This document shows positions 23,799 through 34,260 of a stretch of 64,000 nt of DNA, piece after piece; the stretch's first letter is position 1, and each line of letters begins with the position of its first letter. The stretch covers positions 38,788,576 to 38,852,575 of the forward strand of contig NC_053043.1 in NCBI RefSeq assembly GCF_003473485.1. Reading direction: 5' to 3'. The position numbers were made by a program, and so were the translations under genes. Source of the DNA: Medicago truncatula. Lineage: Eukaryota; Streptophyta; Magnoliopsida; Fabales; Fabaceae. The notes beneath the pieces are model-generated. The model did no database searches. It saw only the letters and a list, made by a program, of their open reading frames with translations, and was not told where the DNA came from.

Positions 23799-25161
23799 TG
23801 ATGTAGTATTTTTGCATCAAACAATTGTAAGTATTTATATCGTCTCCTCAGGGACTAGTGCGATATCGCGGACCGTTCGACACCAATTATCATTTCAAGT
23901 TAAAAGATAAGCTGTTTGTTTGTTTTAGTAACTGAATTGCAAATGATAAAATTGAGATTAATAGGGTGTAAAACTTGTTAGGATTAGAGTTCCTTGATCA
24001 AGCGTTGCACGTAACCTAATGATCATACATGGATTCTAGCTTTTCTTTGATATTATCACGTATCCCTCGACAACACCATTCGTGTCCAAACAATATTGTG
24101 AAATCAATTGTATCATTCAATGGTCGATGTCTCAAACTATTGAATGATTCAAGAGTCGATCTTATCGTTCAATCGATGATTTCTCAATCTATTAAATGAT
24201 AAGAAAGCTTTAGGTTTGGATACTCAAGGTGATTATCAAAGCATCGATTCCATGTCTAGAACCTATGTTTTGATAGATGGTTATTCTAAACCTAGATTCA
24301 AAAGTATTTCTCAATCACAATTAAATCAAAGATAAAGATTAAAGTGCAAGAATAACATCAATATCAAATCAAATGCTAGAACCATATATTTATAGATCAA
24401 AAGATTACATGTTTAAGCTATGATCAAGTACCTCTAATCCCAACAAAGGAGATTTAGCTACTCATTGTCATGGAAGCCTTGCAAGAATGAATTGAAGAAG
24501 CAAGATTCATTACAACTTGTGATGTCTCAACAAAGGATGAAGAATCCACTCTCTATCACTCTCACTCTATAAAGCACAAGCCCTATCTCTCTCTCTAGAA
24601 ATATTACAAGTGAAAAACTAAGAGAAAAACTATCTAAAAACTATGTATATAAACTATATCCCAATGAAATGGTTGAGTGGGCTATTTATACAATTCTGAC
24701 TCTGCATCAACTCGCCTCGCGAGCTCATTCATTCGCCATGGCGAGTTGAGGTTCCTTCGCCATTGGGTTTGTGCCACGTCAGCTGTAAGAGGCTAAACCG
24801 CCTTCACTCGCCTCGCGAGTCATTCCACTCGCCATGGCGAGTAAGCTCGCCTTTCACCCGCCATTGCGAGTTGGTGGCGTGTGATCTTTGTTGCATTCTG
24901 GACTTGCTCGCCTTTGATGCTTGCCATGGCGAGTTGGAGGCGAGTGATCTCACTTTTCTGCCTTTTTGTACTTTTCTCCATTTTCTTCTCTTTGCTTGAT
25001 GTCTTGAGTTCGAATCCTGCACAAATGGGTGAAGTAAGATAGATAAAGCGTAAAAGGGCAATAATCACTTATTTCTCGGCTTTTCCCTTAATAACTTGCA
25101 AAACAAGTAACAAAAGTGCCTAAAATATATCACTTAAATTACAACTTTCTAGCACTTATCA
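23799..25161. mobile_element. Solo LTR inside the LINE
   Basis: A 1363-bp block starts TG and ends CA and is flanked by a perfect 5-bp target-site duplication TAGAG (23794-23798 and 25162-25166). Removing it together with one TAGAG brings the two LINE reading-frame halves back into register, which confirms the boundaries. Read on the minus strand it starts 'tgataagtgctagaaag' and has a TATA-like 'tataaatag' (near 24690), so the minus strand is the likely sense. No internal retrotransposon genes remain. A related, diverged LTR piece is at about 43115-43755. Superfamily is not determined. Confidence 0.9.
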
Positions 25162-25799
25162 TAGAGCATCCACATAAAATGCTTTATACGTTCAGGTGCT
25201 CTAATCTTCCACAACTTTAACCAAATCTCATCTTGTGCATCATTGTCAAATTTTGACAGCATATGATAAGCTGATGCAATTGTGAATTTTCCATTAGAAG
25301 AACCCGACCACATTTGCTTGTCATTTCCATCATTCTCATCCGGCACCGCAATGGTCATGATCCTCTGAACAACATCATAAGGCAACCATTGATTCAACAA
25401 TTCAAAATTCCAATTACCATGAAAATCAACCAGATCTGCAACCTTCATCTCTTTACACTGTTGCGGAATATCAATTTCTAACTCGGACACACAAAGCCTC
25501 TCCTCAATCCACATTTGACTCCAGGCTCCAACACTTTTACCATCGCCTATCGACCAAAAAATATTTCGCTCTAACGCAGGCCATAACTTTACTAAAGCCT
25601 TCCAGAGGCTTGAATCCGACGGTTTTGCTATAAATAACTCAGCAGGAATATCACTTCGCTGATATTTACCCCTCATAACCTCAGCCCAAAGAGAAGTTGA
25701 TCCAGAATATATACTCCAACCCAGTTTCATTATGCACGCCTTATTCATTACGTTGAGTCTCCTTAAGCCTAGACCACCAAAGACTTTTGGTTTTGACAC
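25149..25799 (-). pseudogene. LINE zf-RVT region, upstream half
   Basis: Begins SKPKVFGGLGLRRLN and contains the typical GKFTIASAYHML and KHFMWML blocks of the zinc-binding reverse transcriptase region of plant LINEs. The frame runs into the solo LTR at 25161. The matching second half, with the C-x2-C motif CRFC, resumes at 23793 and runs to about 23560. Confidence 0.8.
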
Positions 25800-25952
25800 T
25801 GTTTCCCAACTAACAGCATGATATCTCTTGTTGTTCTCATTTGATTAATAAGTGACGGACTTGCTCGACCAAGTGTTAAAGGTTGGTAGTAGATTATAGT
25901 GTGGCTCAATGGAGCTCTTTCTGATCTCCCTCTCCCTATTTAATTTGATTCG

Positions 25953-26237
25953 GGCCATGTTTGTTTAAGCTTTTTTCCAAAAAAAAAAAAATCTTTAAAA
26001 AAAATCATTTTATTAAAAAAACATATTTTAACTTTAAATTGAAAAACTATTAGGATTTTCAAATACAAAGAGGTAGCACATGAACTAATTAAAAATCATT
26101 TTTAATAAAAATTACTTTTTTTGGCCAGTAAACAAACACAAATAACTTCGGATTTTTTAAAAATCTCAAAATAAAATCTTAAAATTTTTCTAACACAAAA
26201 TCTATTTTTTAAAAGCTAAAATAAACATACCTTCAAT
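25953..26237. mobile_element. MITE in unit 2 (empty of the nested insert)
   Basis: Same ends as 14908-15523 ('gggccatgtttgtttaagc' and the inverse near 26230). It lacks the Stowaway-like insert and a few shorter stretches. Confidence 0.6.
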
Positions 26238-26875
26238 AAGTGACCTACTGATCTAATGTTAAAAATCAAGAATTGGTGTATATGTAAGGCTGACAATGAA
26301 TCGAACCAAATCTATAAATGGAAAGACATATATTGCGGTAGAGATGGAGTAAGTTGTTGTAGATGAGTGATGAAAAATTAAATAAAATAAAAAGGTTTTA
26401 GAGAAATTATTCAATCTCAAACCAAAACCAGATAGATCCGCCTGGAATGCTATCACGACTGACCCCGCTTCCCTGAACACCATCGACGCCGGCTGCATTG
26501 AATATCGGAATCGCCTTAATTGCAGAAAATCAGTGTTGAAAGGAGAGTGACTGAGTGTTTGTGCTAACACAGGCAGAAATTTCCTACCGTCTCTGTCTCT
26601 GTTGGGTAAACCATTTCACTTCACTCTTTATTTTCTTTTTTATAATGCTTTTCTGTTACTACAAAGTGGAACAGTTAATCTACTATTTTCGAATTACTGT
26701 CTTGAAAATTTAGATTTTGAGACTAATTTATTATTTATTATGCTTCCATATGTTTTTCCAGACTGCTCTGTTCCGCTACAAACACCATTTATCTTAAGCT
26801 AAGCTTTTTCATAAAGTGCTTAAATGTTTCTTCTGTTGTGGATTTTAGAATATCTTTACTTGTTCCTAGTGGACA
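26238..26875. other. Upstream region of the second MORN frame
   Basis: It holds sequence unrelated to unit 1 at 26447-26625, including GC-richer DNA ('accatcgacgccggctgc'). The foldback of unit 1 is absent. From 26625 on it matches unit 1 at about 95 percent by eye. Confidence 0.5.
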
Positions 26876-28078
26876 ATGCAAGGTAATATTCGTATAACTC
26901 AAACCACTGTTCTATATACATGTATTATCATTGTCATCTCATCGTTTCTTGTAATGCGTAGGTTTAAAGAGAAGTATTTTTCAAATGGGGATGTCTACAT
27001 TGGTTTTGTCAAGGGAAAACGTATGCATGGCAAGGGAAAGTACACATGGTCAAATGGAACAATATATGAGGGTGATTGGGTTGATGGAAAAAGGACAGGG
27101 AAAGGGCGGATCATATATCCATCAGGAGCAAGTTTTGAGGGTCAATTCTTTAGGAATTCCCGTCATGGTCGCGGCACTCTTAAAAAATCCGATGGGGGTA
27201 TCTACGTTGGTAACTTCGAGAGTGATCTTTTCCATGGCAAGGGAAAGTACACGTGGTTAAATGGAACAATATATGAGGGTGATTGGGTTGATGGAAAAAG
27301 GACAGGGAAAGGGCGGATCATATATCCATCAGGAGCAAGTTTTGAGGGTCAATTCTTTAGGAATTCCCGTCATGGTCACGGCACTCTTAAAAAATCCGAT
27401 GGGGGTATCTACGTTGGTAACTTCGAGAGTGATCTTTTCCATGGCAAAGGAAAGTACACATGGTCACATGGAACAATATACGATGGTGATTGGGTTGATG
27501 GAAGAAGGACAGGGAAAGGGCAAATGATATATCTATCAGGAACAAGTTTTGAGGGTCAATTCTTTAGGAATTCCCGTCATGGTCAAGGCACCCTTACCAT
27601 ATCCAATGGGCATGTCTACATTGGTAACTTCAAGAGTGATCTTTTCAATGGCAAGGGAAAGTACACATGGCCAGATGGAGAAATATACGAGGGTGATTGG
27701 GTTGATGGAAGAATGACTGGGAAAGGTCAGATCATATATCCATCAGGATCAACTTTTGAGGGTGAATTCTCCGGGAATTCCCGTCATGGTCACGGCACCC
27801 TTAAAAAATCTGATGGGGATATCTACATTGGTAACTTCGAGAGTGATCTTTACCATGGCAAAGGAAAGTACACATGGTTAGATGGAACAATATACGAGGG
27901 TGATTGGGTTGATGGAAGAAGGACAGGGAAAGGACGGATAATATATCCATCAGGAGCAAGTTTTGAGGGTGAATTCTCTAGGAATTCCTTTCATGGTCAC
28001 GGAACTCATACAAAATCAAACGGGGAAGTCTACAGTGATAACACCGAGAGTAATCTTTTCCATTCGCAGGGAAAGTAA
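26876..28078 (+). CDS. MORN-repeat protein with N-terminal membrane segment (copy 2)
   Basis: A 400-codon single-exon frame paralogous to 16480-18096. The first 33 residues with the hydrophobic segment are the same. About 16 MORN repeats follow, that is one plus five triads of 69 residues. Compared with copy 1 the first triad is duplicated (YTWSNGT then YTWLNGT) and three triads near the end are missing, a net loss of 138 residues, exactly two triads. The end (SNGEVYSDNTESNLFHSQGK) is a fusion of an earlier triad with the last. The TAA stop replaces TAC as in copy 1. Function is as uncertain as for copy 1. Expression is unproven. Confidence 0.7.
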   Translation: MQGNIRITQTTVLYTCIIIVISSFLVMRRFKEKYFSNGDVYIGFVKGKRMHGKGKYTWSNGTIYEGDWVDGKRTGKGRIIYPSGASFEGQFFRNSRHGRGTLKKSDGGIYVGNFESDLFHGKGKYTWLNGTIYEGDWVDGKRTGKGRIIYPSGASFEGQFFRNSRHGHGTLKKSDGGIYVGNFESDLFHGKGKYTWSHGTIYDGDWVDGRRTGKGQMIYLSGTSFEGQFFRNSRHGQGTLTISNGHVYIGNFKSDLFNGKGKYTWPDGEIYEGDWVDGRMTGKGQIIYPSGSTFEGEFSGNSRHGHGTLKKSDGDIYIGNFESDLYHGKGKYTWLDGTIYEGDWVDGRRTGKGRIIYPSGASFEGEFSRNSFHGHGTHTKSNGEVYSDNTESNLFHSQGK

Positions 28079-29390
28079 ACTTGGTCAATTGGAACAATAT
28101 ATGAGGGTAAATTATCTGACCCAGGTAAATTATTTTATCCTTTTTAGTATTATGGAAAAACTGATCTAGCATATATTCATGGTTACCAGAATTATTACTT
28201 TTCTTTCAACAGTTCTATATTTAATTATTTTAAAATCATAGCCTTGTGTAGAAAATCATTTGACTAAGTGTATTCAAGAAGCTAGATGACTTGGAATCAT
28301 TGAAAATGGCAACGCATGGTTGTTACATGAAGTTAAAGTTTATAATTGTATTCATGCGTACTTACTTGCTGCTTGGTTCCCAAATCAAATTAATATAAGA
28401 ATTATTTATTATGCTATAAGTTGCGTGTTTAATGTTGTCAATTGAAAATTCTAAATACTGACAGAAAAAGTTTGGTATGGATAGAGGAAGTAAACATGTT
28501 TTATACGTCTATATAATTCATCTATAACTGAGACAAGTAGACTGTCAGAGAAAGTTTTAGTCCCCTTATCATCTGTTCAGTTACCGACATATTGGGTTTA
28601 TTTATTAAAATATATATATATATATATATTTTTTATACTCCTTCAACCGTACTCTTGTCGTTTCGGGGGACGTATCCAATACAATAGCAAAAATCAAGAA
28701 TCCGTGCATCACATGTACTGTGTTTATGGCATTTATTCTCATGTTAATTTGTGTTTTATTTCTCCTACGCAGAGATCATGACGACGTGAAAGGGTGTTCT
28801 CGGTTGCTACAGGAGATGTAGAGTTGTAGAGCTAGGAGTTCAGTAGCTGGTTGTTTTTGGAGTCTGCTTTTCTGTATTCCTCTGTGTAGACGTTTTACAT
28901 CAAGTTGAACTCTATTCTAAAATTTCAATTTTTGAAGTTTATTTATTATTGTCTGGTACCAATTCTCAATTTCTCACCTTGTTTAGTGTTAGTGGTGATA
29001 GACATCTTATTCACATTTTGTTTAGTTGAGACTTCCTTTCATTGCATGATAACTTAAGACTGTCGGTGTTTAATGTTTGCTTTCACATTAATCATTGAGT
29101 GGTATTGTAGTTGCAACTTTTCCTTAGTGCATGAGATCGTTATTTAGTGAACTCAGAGAGCTGGCTTGATGCAATTTCTACCTTGATTACATATTTAAAT
29201 CATTAACATCAACAAAGTTGATTGATTTTGCTTTTTTCTAAATTGAGAATTTTAGCTCGTTTAAGAGAAACGCCCAAGTTATAAAACATTTGTTTCGAGA
29301 ATTTTGGCTCATCGTATTTGCGTGTCCATTCCTTGATTCTGCTACTTTTTACTTGGGATGGGTCTTGGGACTAATTTTTTAACTGTTACT
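28079..29390 (+). other. 3' flank of MORN copy 2
   Basis: Nearly identical to 18097-19405, including the relic donor near 28123 and acceptor near 28771. Differences include an expanded TA tract at about 28610-28630. Confidence 0.7.
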
Positions 29391-30139
29391 TCAAAGTTCT
29401 AACTAACGATATTTTTATAATGATGTGGGACTTTATTTCCCAGCCACAAAGTCGGCGCCAAACCCTCAACACCTATTTATTTTGTTTAACTCAGAGGTAT
29501 TTACATATATGATTTGGATATGAGAATGAATATGTCAATTCGAACTCGTGATAGGTTTTGATTTAGGGAGTGGTTCAAGGTTGTTTGGTTATTGTTTTGG
29601 TTTGCCATCATTTTTTGCTTGACAGGAATGATTTTTTTTGCCTTGAAAGCCTTGTGGACTGTGTATGTTGTGATCTCATCATGTTGCTAGACATGGTTCT
29701 TGTGCAGTTCATAACATGGCCAGTCGGTACCTTGCGGACTGCTATGTGCGGTTTTCCTCTCCTTTTTGATTCAAAGGTCGCGGTCCAGTTTGTGTTTGCT
29801 CTGTTTTGGGTTTGCTATTGCTTTGTACAGGAACAAGAGCTGTTTTCGGTCTGTAGGGTCTCAACTTGCCTGTGTTTTGTTGCCTACTGTCTGTAGGGTC
29901 TCAACTTTAAAATGTGAAGTGAAGGGAAACCTTACAAAATGGAAGCTGCAGAGTGTGTATCATATGTAAAGAACTATTGGATCTTAGTGAATCCGACAGT
30001 GCAGGTTGCATGCCTAGAGATGATTGTATAAGAGATTCAGTCCTTTATAAGGTTAAGGATTTATTGTAATTTACTTGTATAATGATTGTAAAGTTGACCA
30101 CTATCATGTCAAATATTGATATTCTTTTCATCAATTGAA
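29391..30139. other. Segment present only in unit 2
   Basis: Absent from unit 1. A plus-strand open frame (29570-29896), rich in Cys, Val and Phe, is not recognised and overlaps another frame, so it is probably not coding. The last 90 bp (30050-30139) recur at 54408-54488, showing that this was host flank before the Helitron-like end inserted at 30140. Confidence 0.5.
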
Positions 30140-30337
30140 CTAGTTATAAACCCGTGCTTCGCATGGGTTCAATAACGTATCTTGTAAAAATATTATTACA
30201 AACGAAAATAGGCAAATTAATGGATATTGCATAAACATTAGAAATTTTTACCAAAATATTTACGAAAGCTCTATCAAGTCTTGATTCATGAAAAAGGGAT
30301 ACATTTTGCTCATGAGACCAGGAAAACAAAAAAGTTT

Positions 30338-30710
30338 TTATAAGAAATCACCTAAAGATGAAGAGCTGAATATAGAAATTCTCCTTCTCTTTCTAGTTTC
30401 TAAGATATCTTGTGAAACAAAAAATCTATCAAGTACAGATCTAAGAGCTTGATGAACAGATCCAGCAACAAACTCGATACTCGACATCTTCGAAATTCTG
30501 TTCTTTGCAGGGAATTATAACGACATTCTTTATACTACCTCCCAAAGTTGCAATCTTTGCCTTTATTATCATAGGATGAAGTCCATCAAGTGCTTTTCTT
30601 ATATCAGACAATAAATCCGGTTTGTATTGACAACATAGTGATGCTCTAATTGAATAAGGGAAACCATTTAATCCACCTTCTTGTGATTCAACTCTTATCT
30701 CATCGCTGTC
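30338..30710 (-). pseudogene. C-terminal fragment of an AIG1-type bHLH transcription factor
   Basis: The frame encodes GFPYSIRASLCCQYKPDLLS, then LSDIRKALDGLHPMIIKAKI and KNVVIIPCKEQNFEDVEYR. After a one-base frameshift near 30450 it gives GSVHQALRSVLDRF and ends RKRRRISIFSSSSLGDFL with a natural-looking TAA. This is the ACT-like C-terminus of plant bHLH proteins close to bHLH30/AIG1. The DNA-binding helix-loop-helix is absent, so it is a captured or decayed fragment. Confidence 0.75.
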
Positions 30711-30717
30711 TAATAAT

Positions 30718-31151
30718 TAACCCTTCACTTGCTTGTGCTGCACTGGAGACACCGCAATGCTATGACGACGATCACTTTCGGTAATTTTGTTGAATGTGAT
30801 TTTTGTGTCACCATCACCACCCCAAGAACCAACTCTTTGACTTGATGATGTCTTTGCTTTTCCTTTAGTAGATGTTGAAGGTATTGCCCTTGAAACTTGG
30901 TTTGGATTATTTGCTTTTTGGCTTGTAGAGGATTTTTTATCATCTTTACTTTTGATCTCTTAGAGCATATAATTTGGAGATTTCTCCAACTGACATGGTA
31001 TGGCTTGCAGCACCTTTTGCTGATCTATGATTCTTTTGATCCTTAGTGTTTTGTCCTTCCCATGGCCTTGAAGCCAATTCCATCTCCAATGGGGATTGTT
31101 TGGATCCATAACTGTAGCATCTGTAGGTTTTGAAGGGTTCCTCCATGTTTG
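30718..31151 (-). pseudogene. IQD (IQ67-domain) protein, C-terminal fragment
   Basis: After an acceptor ('ctctaacag') the minus strand encodes DPNNPHWRWNWL and, one frame over, ASRPWEGQN, AKGAASHTMSVGEISKLYAL and RVGSWGGDGD, then ESDRRHSIAVSPVQ before TAA. The 'NPHWGWNWLERWMAARPWE' region and the later 'SDRRHSIA' (DUF4005) are hallmarks of plant calmodulin-binding IQD proteins. At least two frameshifts (near 31075 and 30960) make it a pseudogene. It abuts the bHLH fragment within about 8 bp. Confidence 0.75.
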
Positions 31152-31694
31152 CTGTTAGAGAAATTAAGCTATAGGTTATTATCCATATAAACTATTTCAT
31201 GTTTGCTTATGATAAACCTTAAATGAATAAATTATAAGTATAGTGTAATCAGAACTGCCAATAACAGTCAATTACATGACTGCTTAGTTAAAAATCGTAA
31301 AATATGATGTAGCAAATTGAAGAGTTGCAATTGAATGTTAGTGTAAAATAACTTTTGAGTGACAATGCATATCCCTTAATCTCGAATCTTAAACCTACCA
31401 ACATGAACAATATGCATGTATAGAGTAGTATTCTTATAAAAATGACTGTGTGGCCTTCACTCTATGTGTCACATTCGAAATTCAATGCTTTTGTTTAGAC
31501 TTGATTTTTAAATTAAGTTATCTAATTTGAATTTCCCTCTACTTGATTCATTTTTATAGGAAAACCAAAATGGACAATTTTGTGCATGAGCTTCAATAAA
31601 GGATATCAAAATCTCACAAAATTCAATATAGTCTTTCTCATTTGTATTGAAATCCTACATTACTAAAAAACTACGAAAAGAGGTATTTTAGTAC

Positions 31695-31817
31695 CTGATG
31701 TATTGATGCATAAATCAAAGCCTATTCACTTCGCATAGCAGCAATTTGTCTGTTTAACAATTTTGCTTGGATTTGCTCCTTTGATTGTGAACTATAATCC
31801 CGTTTTTCTCCAATAGG
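31695..31817 (-). pseudogene. IQD protein, upstream exon fragment
   Basis: A 123-bp exon between an acceptor ('atttgcag') and a donor ('catcag/gtacta') encodes KEQIQAKLLNRQIAAMRSE, then a stop, then ALIYASIHQ. It matches the end of the IQ67 helix region ('RRQEAAMRRERALAYAYSHQ' style). The stop replaces a conserved Arg. It is the expected exon before 30718-31151, with an intron of about 540 bp between, so genomic, not cDNA, sequence was captured. Confidence 0.7.
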
Positions 31818-32049
31818 CTGCAAATGTATTTGCCACTTTAGTACAAATATTTAAAAGCCAAACATCAACCATTCATTTTTAGATTTTGTTTAATCCATAA
31901 CAAAAAAATATTCTAGATGAATGTATTCTTAAACAAAATCAAAGCATACAAATGTACTGGTTGGATTGAACAAAATTGAATACATTTTCTATAAAAACAA
32001 CACATTAACCACAATCATAAAAATAAATTAATATTGAACAAATACTTAC

Positions 32050-32249
32050 AGCAGCTTGTAACTTGTCAAGTTCCTTTTCACGATTCTGCTGCAATTGGCG
32101 TTGAAAAGATTCATTCTCTTCAGACATTCTTATCTTCCTCAAGTTTGCATGCATTGTGAAGTAGTAGCTGATTGTCGTTGAACAGAATGTCCTTTTACCG
32201 ATGCTTTCAACCTCGCCAAACCTTTCAATCCACGCAACGTCCTCCTTGC
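32050..32249 (-). other. Unrecognised coding exon, copy 2
   Basis: Near-identical to 19485-19684 with the same acceptor and donor. A block of about 34 bp present in unit 1 between this exon and the METTL23-like end (near 19890) is missing here. Confidence 0.45.
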
Positions 32250-32552
32250 CTAAAATAATAACAAATTAAGAAAATATTGGTCACAAGATAAGGAAAATCT
32301 GAACGAATACCAACTTTTTTTACCAGATAAAGTTCGTTTTTACCTGAAGTTCTTGAAGAGGTGAACCACATGTTGTTTCAGCTTGAGGAATAGGATGATC
32401 GTTATGGGGTTTATGAATTTTGGAGCACCTTTATCAACTTAAAAAGAAAATTCTCTTAGAACTTGATGCATCTGTCATATGGTGAAACTTGCAACAGATT
32501 TAAAACCCTTGATTTAATAACTCAAACAAATCAAGTGTTAGTCAGCTGTATA

Positions 32553-32785
32553 ATAAAAGTTGGAGGTACCTCAAGCATTATCTTTCGACGTTAGAGCTAT
32601 AGCAGCAAGTACGATATCCATTTTAGGAGGTATTATTTTAAGACAATCAAGTCCTATTCTTTTGCTTGATATACCAAAGAAAGAAAGAAACATAGCAGCA
32701 ACATCGCCTAAAAATACAGACACTGCTCAATTTTATCATAAAAGTTGGAGGTACCTCAAGCATTATCTTTCGACGTTAGAGCTAT
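32553..32785. repeat. 48-bp direct repeat over the METTL23-like stop, copy 2
   Basis: Same 185-bp spaced repeat as in unit 1 (32553-32600 and 32738-32785), so it predates the recent duplication. Confidence 0.85.
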
Positions 32786-33285
32786 CTCCACCAATTTAAT
32801 GTTTCCACTTAGCTGAGAAGCCTTGAAGGATGGTAGGATAGAAAATCCATCAAGAAGCTTGAGACACTTCAATCCCCATTTTTGCATCAAGAACTCGATA
32901 AGTTGATCCCACTGCAAAAGGTTGCATGGCTAAGTTCAGAAAATATTAAAAAAAAAAATTATAAGATGCAGAATGAAAAGTAAAGACAAAATTGTTTCAC
33001 AAATTTTGAGCATCACTGAGAATGAAAAGTACCTTCTATTATGGTATGAGGTTATAAAAATTGATCCAGGTGAGTTTTGGAGTAGGAATGTCACAGTAGC
33101 AAAGAGGTCATCAAAAGCTAAATAATATAAAAGAAAGAATGATTTAGTACATCAAATCCAAACAAAGACCTGAAACAGATCCTTCTCTCACCATTTGAGT
33201 CATACAACACGTCAGCACCTAGAATAATTGTAAGTCGTAAATCAAATATGGACGAATCCCAAACTCCCCATGTCAGCCCTAGCAC
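32756..33285 (-). pseudogene. METTL23-like methyltransferase, 3' fragment (copy 2)
   Basis: Same three exon pieces as 20225-20754 at a constant offset of 12531, with only scattered substitutions. The N-terminal exons are missing here too, so the truncation was inherited by both units. Confidence 0.65.
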
Positions 33286-34076
33286 CTTCAAATAGAAGCC
33301 AATACATTCAGACAACACAAACAAACATGATACAAATAAAAACTTCAATGTCAACCATTGTTTAATAAATCACAAACTCAACAAAAACCATCCAATTAAT
33401 TACTAAATCTATGAAATCTCATATTAGAAATCCACCAAAATGAAGAAGATATTTGAGTGATTGCATTATGATGGAGATTTTTTCATTTGAGACTACAACA
33501 GCCGAAATCTAAAATCTTAACCTAGCTTCACAACCTAAAACCAGAATGGAAATTCAAAAAAGTGCACAATCTCAACAAAAACTATCCAAATAATTACTTA
33601 ATCTATCAAATTTCAAATTCAAAATCCATTTAACTTGATAAAGATGATAACTGGGAAAAGAATATTAAAGATAATAACTGATACTAACTTGACAATAATA
33701 AAGAATAATAATTGATACTAACTTGACAAATAAAGAACGATAATTGATGATGCATAATTATTAGTAGTGTCGAACTTCTAGATGACAATACAGAGATGAC
33801 CTTGTTAAACCACATCAATACAAAGATCTCGCTTCAAATTGCATTGGTTATCCTGAAAAATATCATTAATAACGTTGATAAAACTGAAAAAAGAAGGTTG
33901 AAGATGATGAATAACTGATACATATTGAATCCAAGATTGAGTTAAACTATTGTGCTGCAAATTTCTTCCATTGATAAAAAAACACAATACACCTACAAAT
34001 TTTTTGTTCTTAATCATTTATGGACCTCAACTATTTCCGTCAACAAATAAAAAATACTATGCTATATCTGATTAAA

Positions 34077-34260
34077 ATCCCGAAAGACGAATCCACCAAC
34101 AATATAACCAGCTACAAAATATGAATAGCAACAGCAAGCAAAAAGATAGCAAAACCATTCGATGTCAAGAGCAAGTGGTGCTCCAGCAGAGAGAGCTGCT
34201 ACCAGTACAGATAGTGGAGGCAAAAACAGTCAAATATCATTACAAGTATGAGGAATGAAA
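34077..34260 (-). pseudogene. BASS cotransporter exon pair, broken (copy 2)
   Basis: Nearly identical to 21546-21729, including the in-frame TGA in the transmembrane exon. Confidence 0.6.

Larger units (their letters stand above)
22827..25837 (-). mobile_element. 5'-truncated LINE (non-LTR retrotransposon)
   Basis: The minus strand carries the C-terminal part of a plant L1-type ORF2: the zf-RVT region and an RNase H domain, followed by an A tail (poly-T on the plus strand, 22797-22826). Comparison with unit 1 (target near 14795) shows that the element is absent there, so it inserted after the duplication or was never in unit 1. The reverse transcriptase core is missing, the normal outcome of 5' truncation. 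It is itself split by a solo LTR. Confidence 0.85.
30140..31960 (-). mobile_element. Helitron-like element with captured gene fragments (5' end not found)
   Basis: On the minus strand the sequence ends in a short GC-rich hairpin (30169-30149: stem 'aacccatgc', 3-nt loop, 'gcacgggtt'), a spacer of 5-7 nt, and the tetranucleotide CTAG (30143-30140), followed by host T. That is the standard 3' terminus of plant Helitrons. The flank at 54.48 kb gives the host sequence without it. Upstream on the same strand are fragments of two unrelated genes. The 5' TC terminus could not be placed; the right edge given is where homology to unit 1 resumes. Confidence 0.65.
21719..34250. repeat. Segmental duplication, unit 2
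   Basis: Same gene order as unit 1, but longer because of the LINE with its solo LTR (22.8-25.8 kb) and an extra 2.6 kb (29.39-31.97 kb). Divergence is uneven. 22.0-22.8 kb differs from 13.97-14.8 kb at many sites, while 31.97-34.53 kb matches 19.41-21.99 kb almost base for base, with a constant offset of 12531 from 20.0 to at least 21.7 kb. Confidence 0.8.

Noticed and set aside
24804-25068. Overlapping frames on both strands in the solo LTR
   Set aside because: They arise from the palindromic GC-rich words, and no retroelement protein motif is present.
26985-28169. Equivalent shadow frames inside and after the second MORN gene
   Set aside because: Same reason; periodic out-of-frame reading of the repeat.
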